Assembly (NCBI RefSeq): GCF_001280305.1
Contig: NZ_CP012623.1
Location: 3,038,001 to 3,102,000, forward strand
Origin: Hymenobacter sp. DG25A
Lineage (GTDB): Bacteria; Bacteroidota; Bacteroidia; Cytophagales; Hymenobacteraceae
Length of the DNA stretch: 64,000 nt
Reading direction: 5' to 3'
In this document: positions 52,430 to 60,569 of the stretch, in pieces
Numbering within the stretch: position 1 is the stretch's first letter
Layout of the letters: each line of letters starts with the position of its first letter
Position numbers and translations under genes: made by a program
The notes under the pieces: model-generated
Seen by the model: only the letters and a program-made list of their open reading frames with translations
What the model was told of the DNA's origin: nothing
Database searches by the model: none

Positions 52430-53407
52430 ATGACTGAACAAGAACTCCGCCTGCTGCTTGCCAAACTCGCCCCACTCCGTCAGGAAATTGGCAAGGTCAT
52501 CGTGGGCCAGCAGCAGGTGCTGGACGAAGTCCTGGTAGCCCTGCTGGCGGGCGGGCACGCGCTGCTGGAAGGCGTGCCGGGTCTGGCCAAAACGCTGCTG
52601 GTGCGCACCCTGGCCGCCGCTACGGATCTGCCTTTTCGCCGCATACAGTTTACCCCGGATCTGATGCCCACCGATATTCTGGGCACCGAGGTGCTGGAAG
52701 AGGACCACGGTACCGGGCACCGGTCCTTCAAATTCAACGAAGGCCCCATTTTCGCCAGCCTGGTTTTGGCGGATGAAATCAACCGCACGCCGCCCAAAAC
52801 CCAGGCGGCGCTGCTGGAAGCCATGCAGGAAGGCCACGTCACCTACGCCGGGCAGGAACACGCGCTGCCCCAGCCGTTTTTCCTGCTGGCCACCCAGAAC
52901 CCCATTGAGCAGAGCGGCACCTACCCGCTGCCGGAAGCCCAGCTCGACCGTTTTCTACTCTACATCCGCATGGGCTACCCTTCGGAGCAGGAAGAGCTGG
53001 CCGTCCTCAGCGGCACCACCGGCACCCACCGGGCCGAGGTGAACTCCGTGCTCAGCGGCCCCGATATCCGGCAGCTGCAGGAGCTGGTGCGGCAGGTGAG
53101 CATGAGTCCGGAGCTGCTCGATTTTGTGAACCGCCTGGTGCGCGCCACCCGGCCCACTACCTCCACGGTGCCTTTCATCCAGCAATACGGCCGCTGGGGC
53201 GCGGGGCCGCGGGCCGGGCAGGCGCTTATTCTATGCGCTAAAGCCCGGGCCCTGTTGCAGGGTCGGTTTGCGGCCACGCCGGATGATGTGCACACGCTGG
53301 CCCCGGCCGTGCTGCGCCACCGCGTGCTGCTGAACTTCAACGCCGAAGCCGAGAATATTACTCCGGATGATGCGGTAGTGGAGCTGTTGAAAGCGGTGAA
53401 GCTTTAA
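52430..53407 (+). CDS. moxR: MoxR-type AAA+ ATPase
   Basis: A 325-residue MoxR ATPase. Walker A reads GVPGLAKT (48-55), Walker B LVLADEINR near 110, with sensor and arginine-finger motifs TQNPIEQSGTYPLPEAQLDRF. It has full family length with no extra domains. MoxR proteins act as chaperones or assembly factors for the VWA/DUF58 proteins encoded beside them, as here. The ATG at 52430 gives the canonical start EQELRLLLAKLAPLR; upstream in-frame sequence is spacer with a repeat relic. Confidence 0.94.
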   Translation: MTEQELRLLLAKLAPLRQEIGKVIVGQQQVLDEVLVALLAGGHALLEGVPGLAKTLLVRTLAAATDLPFRRIQFTPDLMPTDILGTEVLEEDHGTGHRSFKFNEGPIFASLVLADEINRTPPKTQAALLEAMQEGHVTYAGQEHALPQPFFLLATQNPIEQSGTYPLPEAQLDRFLLYIRMGYPSEQEELAVLSGTTGTHRAEVNSVLSGPDIRQLQELVRQVSMSPELLDFVNRLVRATRPTTSTVPFIQQYGRWGAGPRAGQALILCAKARALLQGRFAATPDDVHTLAPAVLRHRVLLNFNAEAENITPDDAVVELLKAVKL

Positions 53408-53430
53408 TTGCTGCTTGATTAAAATAGTCC

Positions 53431-53526
53431 GTCATGCAGAGGCGGAGCCGAAGCATCTCGCGTGCGGATGTTGCCACAGTAATCAAACGACCACGAGCGG
53501 GATGCTTCGGCTCCGCTCAGCATGAC
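53431..53526. repeat. Inverted-repeat element, copy D, inside the MoxR operon
   Basis: A 96-bp element starting GTCATGCAGAGGCGGAGCCG and ending CAGCATGAC, with inner arms GAAGCATCTCGC and GCGGGATGCTTC. Its left end matches the right end-type of copy A, and its right end matches a third end-type (CTCAGCATGAC after GGCTCCG). It lies between the moxR and DUF58 genes. Confidence 0.82.
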
Positions 53527-53571
53527 ACTCTTCCTCTCAACCTTTAGTCATCCTCAACTAACTCCTAACTC

Positions 53572-54450
53572 ATGCTTTCCCCCGAACTCCTGCACTCGCT
53601 GAAAAACCTGCCGCTGGCTGCCCGGCAGGCTGCGGAGGAGTTTATGCACGGGCAGCATGAAAGCCGGCAGCGGGGCTCGGGGCTGGAGTTCAGCCAGTAC
53701 CGCCCCTACCAGCCCGGCGACGACCTGCGCCGCCTGGACTGGCGCCTGGCTGCCCGCTCCGACCGTTACTACATCCGCGAATCGGAGGTGGAAGCCAGCC
53801 TCACGGTGCATCTGCTGCTGGATGCCACCGCCAGCATGAACCACCGCGACGACAACGGCCTGACCAAGCTGGACTACGCCCGGCTGGTGCTGGCCGCCCT
53901 GGCCTACCTGGCCCAGCAGCAGGGCGACGCCGTGGCCCTCACCATTCTGCACCCGGCCGGGCTGCAGCACATTCCGGCCCGCAACGATACCCGCCAGCTG
54001 GCGCGCATTTTTCACGCTCTGGAGCAAACCACCGCCCAGGGTCAGTTTCCCGAGCCCCCGGCCCTGGCATCTTTGGCCTCCACGCGCCGGCGCAGCCTGA
54101 CCATCTGCGTCAGCGACTTATATGAGGCCGAAGGCGAAATCATGGACCTGCTGGTGCGTCTGCGGGCCGCTACCGGCGAGGTTTTGCTTTTGCACCTGCT
54201 GGCCCACAACGAGCAGCACTTTACTTTCCGCGGCTCCCTGACCATGGAAGACCTGGAAACCGGCCGCACCCTTCAGCTGGATGCCGACCAGCAGCGCGCC
54301 ACCTGGCAGCAGAACCTAACCGCCTGGCTGCGCGACACGGCCTCTGATGCCCGCCGCCAGGGCTTCGATTATCACCTGCTGACGACCAACGAGCCGCTGA
54401 CCCGGGCCATGCGCGAGTTTCTGCACCGCCGCCGGTTTTTGCTGCGCTAA
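53572..54450 (+). CDS. DUF58 domain protein (VWA-like)
   Basis: A 292-residue protein with the DUF58 signature SGLEFSQYRPYQPGDDLRRLDWRLAARSDRYYIRESEVE and a VWA-like stretch LLLDATASM (MIDAS-like D84-A-T86-A-S88) in the C-terminal half. DUF58 proteins are the usual partners of MoxR and bind membrane or secreted complexes. It lacks transmembrane helices. Start ATG at 53572. The gap to moxR (164 bp) is longer than others in the operon because it contains repeat copy D. Confidence 0.9.
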   Translation: MLSPELLHSLKNLPLAARQAAEEFMHGQHESRQRGSGLEFSQYRPYQPGDDLRRLDWRLAARSDRYYIRESEVEASLTVHLLLDATASMNHRDDNGLTKLDYARLVLAALAYLAQQQGDAVALTILHPAGLQHIPARNDTRQLARIFHALEQTTAQGQFPEPPALASLASTRRRSLTICVSDLYEAEGEIMDLLVRLRAATGEVLLLHLLAHNEQHFTFRGSLTMEDLETGRTLQLDADQQRATWQQNLTAWLRDTASDARRQGFDYHLLTTNEPLTRAMREFLHRRRFLLR

Positions 54451-54479
54451 CTATTTTTCACCCGCATACTTTCTCCTCT

Positions 54480-56015
54480 TTGTTTAAGCTGCTTTCTCCT
54501 TCCGCATTACTGGCTTTGGGTGCCCTGGCGGTACCTCTGGCCATTTATTTGTGGAACCGGAGGCCCGGCCGCACGGTGCAGGTAGGCAGTTTGCGGTGGC
54601 TGGAAGCCGGGGCTAACCGCCGGTTGCGCCGACTTAGTCCGGAACAGCTGCTGTTGTTTTTGCTGCGCGTAGCGGTGCTGGCCCTGCTGTCCCTGGCGCT
54701 GGCCGGCCCGGTTTGGCAACGCCCGGCCCAGCCGTTGCGGGGTCCCGTACTCATCAGCCCGGAGCTACTGACCTCTCGGGGCGTGGAGGCCGTGCGCCCG
54801 CAGATAGATTCGCTCCGCCGCCAAGGGCATTCGTTGCGGCTGCTGCAGCGCGGCTTTCCAGTAGTGCCCGCTGCCGCCTGGCTGCGGCCAGATTCGGCGT
54901 ACCCGGCCAGCCCAAAACCGCAACCCGTAGAGAACCTGTGGGCACGTCTGCAGCAGGCCACCGATTCCTTTTCCCAGGGCCGCCTGTGGGCATTTACTTC
55001 CGCAAGGCTCCGGAATTTTCAGGGCAGCCGCCCTGCGCTGTCCCGGCGCCTGGCCTGGACCGCCGTTCCCCTGGATGACTCTGCCACCTGGGTGCAGGCG
55101 GCTTTTCGTCCCTCCCCTACTACCCTTACCCTGGTGTTGGGCCGCAGCGCGGAAAACCGCACCACCTTTCGCATCATCACGCGGCTGGTATCTTCCCAGC
55201 CCATCGCCGTGCCGGGTCTAGGCAACTGGCAGTATCAGGCTTCTGCCGACCGCGCCCTGCTGGTTTCCGCCACCGATACCATTCCCGTCCGGACGGACGC
55301 CTGGCGCGTGTGGGTGCAAGCAACCCCAGCCTACGCCGAAGAAGCCCGCCACGTGCGCGCCGCCCTGCGGGCCGCATCCTTGGGCGTAGCCATGCCCCTA
55401 CAGCTAATAGTTTCCGCTGATGCGCCCCCCGCCGCCAAGCCGCTGGACTGGGTTTTCTGGCTAACGGAGGCGCCGCTGCCGGCCCAACTGAAAGCCCGCA
55501 TGGCTACCGGTCTGAACATTTGGCAGGTAGCAGGCGGCTCGGGCAAGCCGGTCGCAGCGCATTTTGCTCCTGTTCCGGAAGGTCCGATGGTCCGTGTTCA
55601 GCGGCGGGGCGGGGCTGTAGCCTCCAACCGCGCACTTACCTTATGGGCTGATGCCACTGGGCAGCCGCTGCTTACTTATACCCCTGTCCAAAAAGGCGGA
55701 CAGTATCAGTTGCACACCCGTTTTCAGGCCGGTTGGAGTGAGTTAGGGGAAACCGCAGAACTGCCGGCCCTGCTTTTGCCGCTGCTGTACCCCAAACCAG
55801 CGCTGCATCCCGCGCACGATTTCCGCACGCTGCCACATTCGCTTTTACAGCGCTTTAAAGATATTCCCCCAGCAACGCAACCCGTTGTGAAAAGCCCGGT
55901 TGCGCTGGATTTGCGGGTTTGGTGGATACTGGCGGCAGGGATTTTATGGGCTATTGAGCGGCTGGTAGCGTCCCGGCAGGCACGGGTACCGGTTGTTAAT
56001 GCATCTGCCGTATGA
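54480..56015 (+). CDS. BatA-domain membrane protein
   Basis: A 511-residue protein starting at TTG. Residues 1-80 form the BatA-type N-terminal module of two hydrophobic helices (PSALLALGALAVPLAIYLWNRR and LLLFLLRVAVLALLSLALAGPVW). The long middle region is a periplasmic beta-rich domain without a recognisable VWA MIDAS. One C-terminal transmembrane helix (VWWILAAGILWAIERLV) and a short tail follow. Family: membrane proteins of the Bat aerotolerance-type operons. Its stop overlaps the next ATG by 4 bp. Confidence 0.82.
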   Translation: MFKLLSPSALLALGALAVPLAIYLWNRRPGRTVQVGSLRWLEAGANRRLRRLSPEQLLLFLLRVAVLALLSLALAGPVWQRPAQPLRGPVLISPELLTSRGVEAVRPQIDSLRRQGHSLRLLQRGFPVVPAAAWLRPDSAYPASPKPQPVENLWARLQQATDSFSQGRLWAFTSARLRNFQGSRPALSRRLAWTAVPLDDSATWVQAAFRPSPTTLTLVLGRSAENRTTFRIITRLVSSQPIAVPGLGNWQYQASADRALLVSATDTIPVRTDAWRVWVQATPAYAEEARHVRAALRAASLGVAMPLQLIVSADAPPAAKPLDWVFWLTEAPLPAQLKARMATGLNIWQVAGGSGKPVAAHFAPVPEGPMVRVQRRGGAVASNRALTLWADATGQPLLTYTPVQKGGQYQLHTRFQAGWSELGETAELPALLLPLLYPKPALHPAHDFRTLPHSLLQRFKDIPPATQPVVKSPVALDLRVWWILAAGILWAIERLVASRQARVPVVNASAV

Positions 56016-58243
56016 GGGTAACGGAAAACCAAACGTTGGCAACACCGCATCTGCTCTTGCAGCAGGTAGCCTACCAGCAGGCGCGGCAGCAAACCGTGCG
56101 GGCACTTCTGCCGGCTTTGGCGGGGCTGCTGGTGCTGCTAATGGCCTGGCAGCGCGGAACCGACTGGCATACGCCCACGCTGATTCTGGGCTTTTTGGGG
56201 CTTGCCTTGCTCCTGTGGCAGGTCTTCCGGCTTTGGCAGCCTGATTTAGCCCATACTGCTCGCCAGCTCAACCGCCTGTATCCTGAGTTAGAGGACAGCG
56301 CCGGCCTGCTGCTGCGCCAACCCGATGAACTAGGCTTGTTGGAGAGCCTGCAGCAGCAGCACGTTATCAACCGTCTCGCCATCAACCGTCTCGCCGTGCT
56401 TTCTGCTGACCAGCGGACATTGCTGCCCATCAATTGGCGCCCCACCTTACTTCTGACCGTGGGCTTGTTGCTGCTGGCCGCCGGATTAAATATTTGGAAA
56501 TCAAGCCCATCGTTTCGTTCTGATGCAACTCCGGCCCTGGCCATCCGGTTTCCTGAAAGCCCCGCTGCCGGAGGCCAGCCCGCTGCCCCGCGCCTGCTGG
56601 ATACCCGCGTCCTGATCAGCCCGCCGGCCTACACCCGGCAAGCTGCTTTTGCCGCTCAGCAGCCTTCCTTCCGCTGCCCGGAAGGGTCTGTGGTACGCTG
56701 GACCGTGCGCGTGAGCCGGGCCGCCAAGCAGCCGCCCCAACTGATTCTGGGCAAGCAAACCCTCCCGTTCCGCCCCGTAGCCGGACAGGCTAATACCTTC
56801 ACCGCGCAGGCTACGCTTACCTCATCGGTGCTCTACCATCTGCGCTTTGCGGGGCAGAATTCCGATGACTACGCCATCAACGTACAGCCCGACCAGGCCC
56901 CTACGGTGCGCATTCAGACGCCGAAGCCCTATACCCTGGTGGAGTTTGGCATGAAGCCGCAGGTGCCGGTGCGCGTGCTGCTGCAGGATGATTACGGCCT
57001 GACCCGGGCCCGCCTGGTGGCTACCGTGGCCCAGGGCCAGGGCGAGGCCGTGAAGTTTAGGGAAGTAGCTACGGAGCTGAGCGGCAGCCTGCGTGGCCAG
57101 CCGGTGCAGGCTACCCTGGCGCACCTGCTGCGTCTCCCCCAACTGGGCCTCACCTACGGCGACGAAGTATATTTCTACGTGCAGACCTGGGACAACCACC
57201 AGCGCACTGCCCGCTCCGACAGCTACCTGGTGCAGTGGGAAGACACCACCGTGGACGATTCCGGCACCGACATGGCTCTGGGCGTAAATGTGGTACCAGC
57301 TTATTTCCGCAGCCAGCGCCAAATCATTATTGATACCGAAAAGCTGCTGGCCGAAAAGCGCGGCCTTTCTGAAGCTGCGCTGCTGGAGCGCTCCAACACT
57401 ATCGGCTACGACCAGAAAGTATTGCGGCTGCGCTACGGCCAGTTTATGGGCGAGGAATTCTCCGAAAGCATTGGCGACGCTGCGGTGCTGTCGGACTCTG
57501 CCATCGTAGCGGAAAAGCATGAGGGGCCCGATGAGCACGAGCATCACGATGAAAAAGCCGCAACAGTGACGTCAGAAGCCGATGCGACTCGGTTGATGGA
57601 ACCCTACGTGCATGCCCACGATGACGCGGAAACGGCAGATTTTCTGGAACCCGCGGTGAAAGCCAAGCTAAGTATTGTACTCAGTCAGATGTGGGAGGCC
57701 GAACTGCGGCTGCGCACAGGCCAGCCTGCCGCCGCTCTGCCCTTCGAATACAAAGCCCTGCGCCTGCTAAAGCAAGTGCAGCAGCAAACCCGGGCCTACG
57801 TGAAAAAATCGGGCTTTGAGCCACCGGTTTTCCCCGAGGCCACCCTGCGCCTGACCGGGGAGTTGGGCAATGCTTCGGGAACTGCCATACGGCGGGCCGT
57901 TCCGGCCCCGGCCTCGCCCCGGAAAACCGCGCGGGCGGCCCTGTCCGTTGTGCAGCGCCTGCAGCAGGGCGCCACTCCTGCCGCTACCGATGCACTGGTG
58001 CTGGAGCAGGCCGGGCAGGCCCTGGCCCAGGAGGCCTTAAATAAGCCCGGCACTTATCTAGGGGCCTTGCGGGAGCTGCGCAGCCTCACGGGCCGGCTCC
58101 GGGCCAAACAGCCGCCCTGCCGCAGCTGCCTGCTGGTGATAGAGCGCGCCCTGCTCCGCCTGCTGCCCACTCCCCCTCCGGCGCCCGTCCGGCAGCCGGG
58201 CCCCGACCGGCTTTCCCAACGTTATTTCCAGGAGCTTCGCTAG
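56012..58243 (+). CDS. DUF4175-like membrane protein with His/Glu-rich segment
   Basis: A 743-residue protein with N-terminal helices at about residues 30-45, 53-72 and 145-163. A large periplasmic or soluble domain follows, including EYKALRLLKQVQQQTRAYVKKSGF near 570. It resembles DUF4175 proteins that accompany MoxR-DUF58-BatA genes, but I could not confirm that by alignment. A stretch near residues 505-515 is rich in His, Glu and Asp (HEGPDEHEHHDEK), a possible metal-binding patch. A 15-bp in-frame tandem duplication gives INRLA-INRLA near residue 120. Cotranscribed with both neighbours. Confidence 0.75.
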   Translation: MRVTENQTLATPHLLLQQVAYQQARQQTVRALLPALAGLLVLLMAWQRGTDWHTPTLILGFLGLALLLWQVFRLWQPDLAHTARQLNRLYPELEDSAGLLLRQPDELGLLESLQQQHVINRLAINRLAVLSADQRTLLPINWRPTLLLTVGLLLLAAGLNIWKSSPSFRSDATPALAIRFPESPAAGGQPAAPRLLDTRVLISPPAYTRQAAFAAQQPSFRCPEGSVVRWTVRVSRAAKQPPQLILGKQTLPFRPVAGQANTFTAQATLTSSVLYHLRFAGQNSDDYAINVQPDQAPTVRIQTPKPYTLVEFGMKPQVPVRVLLQDDYGLTRARLVATVAQGQGEAVKFREVATELSGSLRGQPVQATLAHLLRLPQLGLTYGDEVYFYVQTWDNHQRTARSDSYLVQWEDTTVDDSGTDMALGVNVVPAYFRSQRQIIIDTEKLLAEKRGLSEAALLERSNTIGYDQKVLRLRYGQFMGEEFSESIGDAAVLSDSAIVAEKHEGPDEHEHHDEKAATVTSEADATRLMEPYVHAHDDAETADFLEPAVKAKLSIVLSQMWEAELRLRTGQPAAALPFEYKALRLLKQVQQQTRAYVKKSGFEPPVFPEATLRLTGELGNASGTAIRRAVPAPASPRKTARAALSVVQRLQQGATPAATDALVLEQAGQALAQEALNKPGTYLGALRELRSLTGRLRAKQPPCRSCLLVIERALLRLLPTPPPAPVRQPGPDRLSQRYFQELR

Positions 58244-58247
58244 CCGT

Positions 58248-60029
58248 ATGACTTTCTATCTCCCTACGGTTGTGCTCCCCGCCTTTTGTGTGCTCCTGGC
58301 CCTTGGCATGACGGTAGCAGCCATCCGCCGCCCTAACCGGCACTGGCTGGCGGGGCGCATCGTGGCCGGCTGGCTGGCTTGTGCGGGCCTCTGGGCTATG
58401 GCGCAGCCGCCTACTCACACCATTCGGCAGGCGGCAGGCACGGCCATCCTGCTCACCCCCGGCTACCAGCCCGATTCTCTCCGGCAGCTGCTCCAAAAGC
58501 TAGGGCCAGCCACTCCGGTCTATCGGTACGGGAAAGTAGCGGGCGACACGCCTGCCGTGCGGCAGGTAGCAGCCCTGTTTGAGAGACAGCCGCCCTTGCA
58601 CCGCCTGCATATTCTGGGAAACGGCCTGCCGCCCGCCGAAGCCGATGCACTGCCAGTCAACCGGCTGGTTATTCATCCGCCAGCTGTGCTTCCCGGCATT
58701 CAGAACGCTGGCTGGCCTCATCAGCTGACCGCGGGCCAGCTTTTTTGGGTGGAAGGCCGTCTGGCTAAATCGGCGGGCGCCTCTTGGGTTATTCTGCGGG
58801 TGGCGGGGGTGCCCCAGGACTCTGTGCGCTTGAGCCCGGGCAACGCGGCCTTCCGGCTCCAGGCGATTCCCCGCACCACCGGGCCGGCCGTATTTGAGCT
58901 GGTGCTGCGGCAAAATCAGAACATAATAGCCGTAGAGCCCCTACCGGTGGAGGTGCTTCCCGCGCAGCCGCTACGGGTGCTGCTGCTCAGTAGCGCCCCT
59001 TCATTCGAATTCAAGTTCCTTAAAAACCACCTGGCCGCGCGCCGGCACGCTGTGGGCCTGCGGGTGGGCGTGAGCCGGAATATCGTGCAGACGGAGGTGG
59101 TGAATCAGACGGCCCACGCCCTGGCTTCGCTCAACAACCCGCTTCTCTCTCGCTACGATATAGTGGTGGCCGATGCAGGCATTCTGCCCACGCTTTCGGC
59201 GGCGGAAGTGAGCAGCCTGCGGGCGGCTGTGCAGCAGCAGGGTCTAGGATTGATAGTGCTGGCGGAAGGTCAGCAGCTACCGACTGCCATGCCCGGTCGG
59301 GCAGGCTTTACATTGCGGCCGGTAGCGGCTACCGAGCCTCGTGGGCTGCGCTGGCCGGCCATGCCGGCTGGCAGGCCCACGGCAACGGTTACGGCCACGC
59401 TGCAGCTTCCGGCCAGCTCTTATGTTTTGGTTTCTGATCAGCAACAACGGGCGGTAGCGGCGCGCCACCGGGTAGGCCTGGGACAGGTGGTGGTATCTAC
59501 CGTGCCGGAAACCTTCAGCTGGCTGCTGCAAAACACCCCCGCCATTTATGATGCTTACTGGAGCTTGCTCTTAACGGCGGCAGCCCGCCCGCAGCCCGCA
59601 GCAGCCTCCTGGAAATCACAGCCGTACTGGCCCCGCCCCAACCAGCCGCTTACGCTGCAGCTTTCTGCTACGGGCTTCCCGGCCGCGCCGCCGGTGGTCC
59701 GCGCGCCGAGTGGGACTACAGCCCCGCTGGCGTTGGAGCAGGACCCACGCCTGCCCGAATGGAGCACAGCCACATATTGGCCCGCCACGGCGGGGTGGCA
59801 TCAGGTGCAGCTGGCCCGGCAACCGCCGCACTGGGTATATGTGTACCACGACTCCGTTTGGCAAGGTCCGCAGCGGCTGGCGTGGCAGCAGCGGCTGGCA
59901 ATGCAGCCTACCCTGCAGCCGGGTAGCAGCCCCGACGCTTATGCCCGGGAAGTGGCTTGGCCCCGCTGGTGGTTTTTTATTCTTTTTGTAGCAGCCGCCG
60001 GCTTTATGTGGCTGGAAGAGAAACTATAA
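58248..60029 (+). CDS. Membrane protein, glutamine-amidotransferase-like periplasmic domain
   Basis: A 593-residue protein starting 4 bp after the previous stop. Two helices at the N terminus (residues 5-25 and 35-52) are followed by a large soluble region. One strand-loop (YDIVVADAGILPTLSAAEVSSLRAAVQQQGLGLIVLAEG) looks like the class I glutamine-amidotransferase-like fold seen in the last genes of Bat-type operons. A C-terminal helix (WWFFILFVAAAGFMWLE) re-enters the membrane. Catalytic residues of true amidotransferases are not evident, so a structural role is likelier. It is the last gene of the MoxR operon. Confidence 0.72.
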   Translation: MTFYLPTVVLPAFCVLLALGMTVAAIRRPNRHWLAGRIVAGWLACAGLWAMAQPPTHTIRQAAGTAILLTPGYQPDSLRQLLQKLGPATPVYRYGKVAGDTPAVRQVAALFERQPPLHRLHILGNGLPPAEADALPVNRLVIHPPAVLPGIQNAGWPHQLTAGQLFWVEGRLAKSAGASWVILRVAGVPQDSVRLSPGNAAFRLQAIPRTTGPAVFELVLRQNQNIIAVEPLPVEVLPAQPLRVLLLSSAPSFEFKFLKNHLAARRHAVGLRVGVSRNIVQTEVVNQTAHALASLNNPLLSRYDIVVADAGILPTLSAAEVSSLRAAVQQQGLGLIVLAEGQQLPTAMPGRAGFTLRPVAATEPRGLRWPAMPAGRPTATVTATLQLPASSYVLVSDQQQRAVAARHRVGLGQVVVSTVPETFSWLLQNTPAIYDAYWSLLLTAAARPQPAAASWKSQPYWPRPNQPLTLQLSATGFPAAPPVVRAPSGTTAPLALEQDPRLPEWSTATYWPATAGWHQVQLARQPPHWVYVYHDSVWQGPQRLAWQQRLAMQPTLQPGSSPDAYAREVAWPRWWFFILFVAAAGFMWLEEKL

Positions 60030-60114
60030 ACCCACACCGGCCGGCCGGCCCGGGCTTCGCCTAAAACTTTATAGGCCTGGCTGCGGTACAGCAGGAATAT
60101 CTTCGCCAAAAGGA

Positions 60115-60154
60115 TAAAAAAAACGGCCCGAACACCCTTGCGGGCATTCGGGCC
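60115..60154 (-). terminator. Terminator of the Thr-rich lipoprotein gene
   Basis: A GGCCCGAA / TTCGGGCC hairpin with a T run on the minus strand, 50 bp after the stop at 60204. Confidence 0.75.
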
Positions 60155-60203
60155 GGGAGAGTCAGAAGTTAGCGGCTTACGCTGCCAGCCTCTAACGCTG
60201 CAA

Positions 60204-60434
60204 TTACTTGGTCTCTTCGGTCGTGGTAGTCGTGGTGGTAGCGGCAGGAGCAGCAGCAGCCGTCGTGTCGGTAGTAACCGTGGTCGACTCCGTAGTAACG
60301 GTAGAGTCAGTGGTAGCAGGAGCAGTAGCTTCTACGTTGGTGGTTTCGGTGGTCTCAGTGGTTTTAGACTCGCAAGAGGTCAGGCCAGCAGCGAACAGAA
60401 CGGCAACAGCAGAAACTTTGAGCAGATTCTTCAT
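60204..60434 (-). CDS. Threonine-rich small lipoprotein
   Basis: A 76-residue protein. Signal and lipobox (AAGLTSC) are followed by a tail almost wholly of Thr, Glu, Ala, Val and Ser (TTETTETTNVEATAP, TTTTTTTEETK). No globular domain is visible, so it is probably an extended surface lipoprotein or a linker-like anchor. Divergent from the ECF sigma gene. The codon-level repeat may cause length variation. ATG at 60434. Confidence 0.7.
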   Translation of the reverse strand: MKNLLKVSAVAVLFAAGLTSCESKTTETTETTNVEATAPATTDSTVTTESTTVTTDTTAAAAPAATTTTTTTEETK

Positions 60435-60496
60435 TTTGGTGTTAGGTTTGAAAATTAAAAGTCTGAAAAACGCCCTTCATACCTGCCGGGAAGAAA

Positions 60497-60536
60497 GGTA
60501 ACCCACTTTGTAAAAAAGTTTTTTTCATGGGTTACC
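60497..60536. promoter_or_regulatory. Inverted repeat in the ECF sigma promoter region
   Basis: GGTAACCCA (60497-60505) and TGGGTTACC (60528-60536) are exact complements flanking an A/T-rich core (TAAAAAAGTTTTTTTC). The site is 34 bp before the sigma ATG. It may be an operator or the promoter of an autoregulated ECF sigma factor. Confidence 0.5.
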
Positions 60537-60569
60537 ACAGGGTGCGCAACGTATTAAGAAGCAAAGCGA

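Noticed and set aside
60204..60501. Plus-strand ORFs opposite the Thr-rich lipoprotein
   Set aside because: Val-rich mirror of a Thr-rich reading frame; the minus-strand frame has a proper signal peptide, lipobox and terminator.
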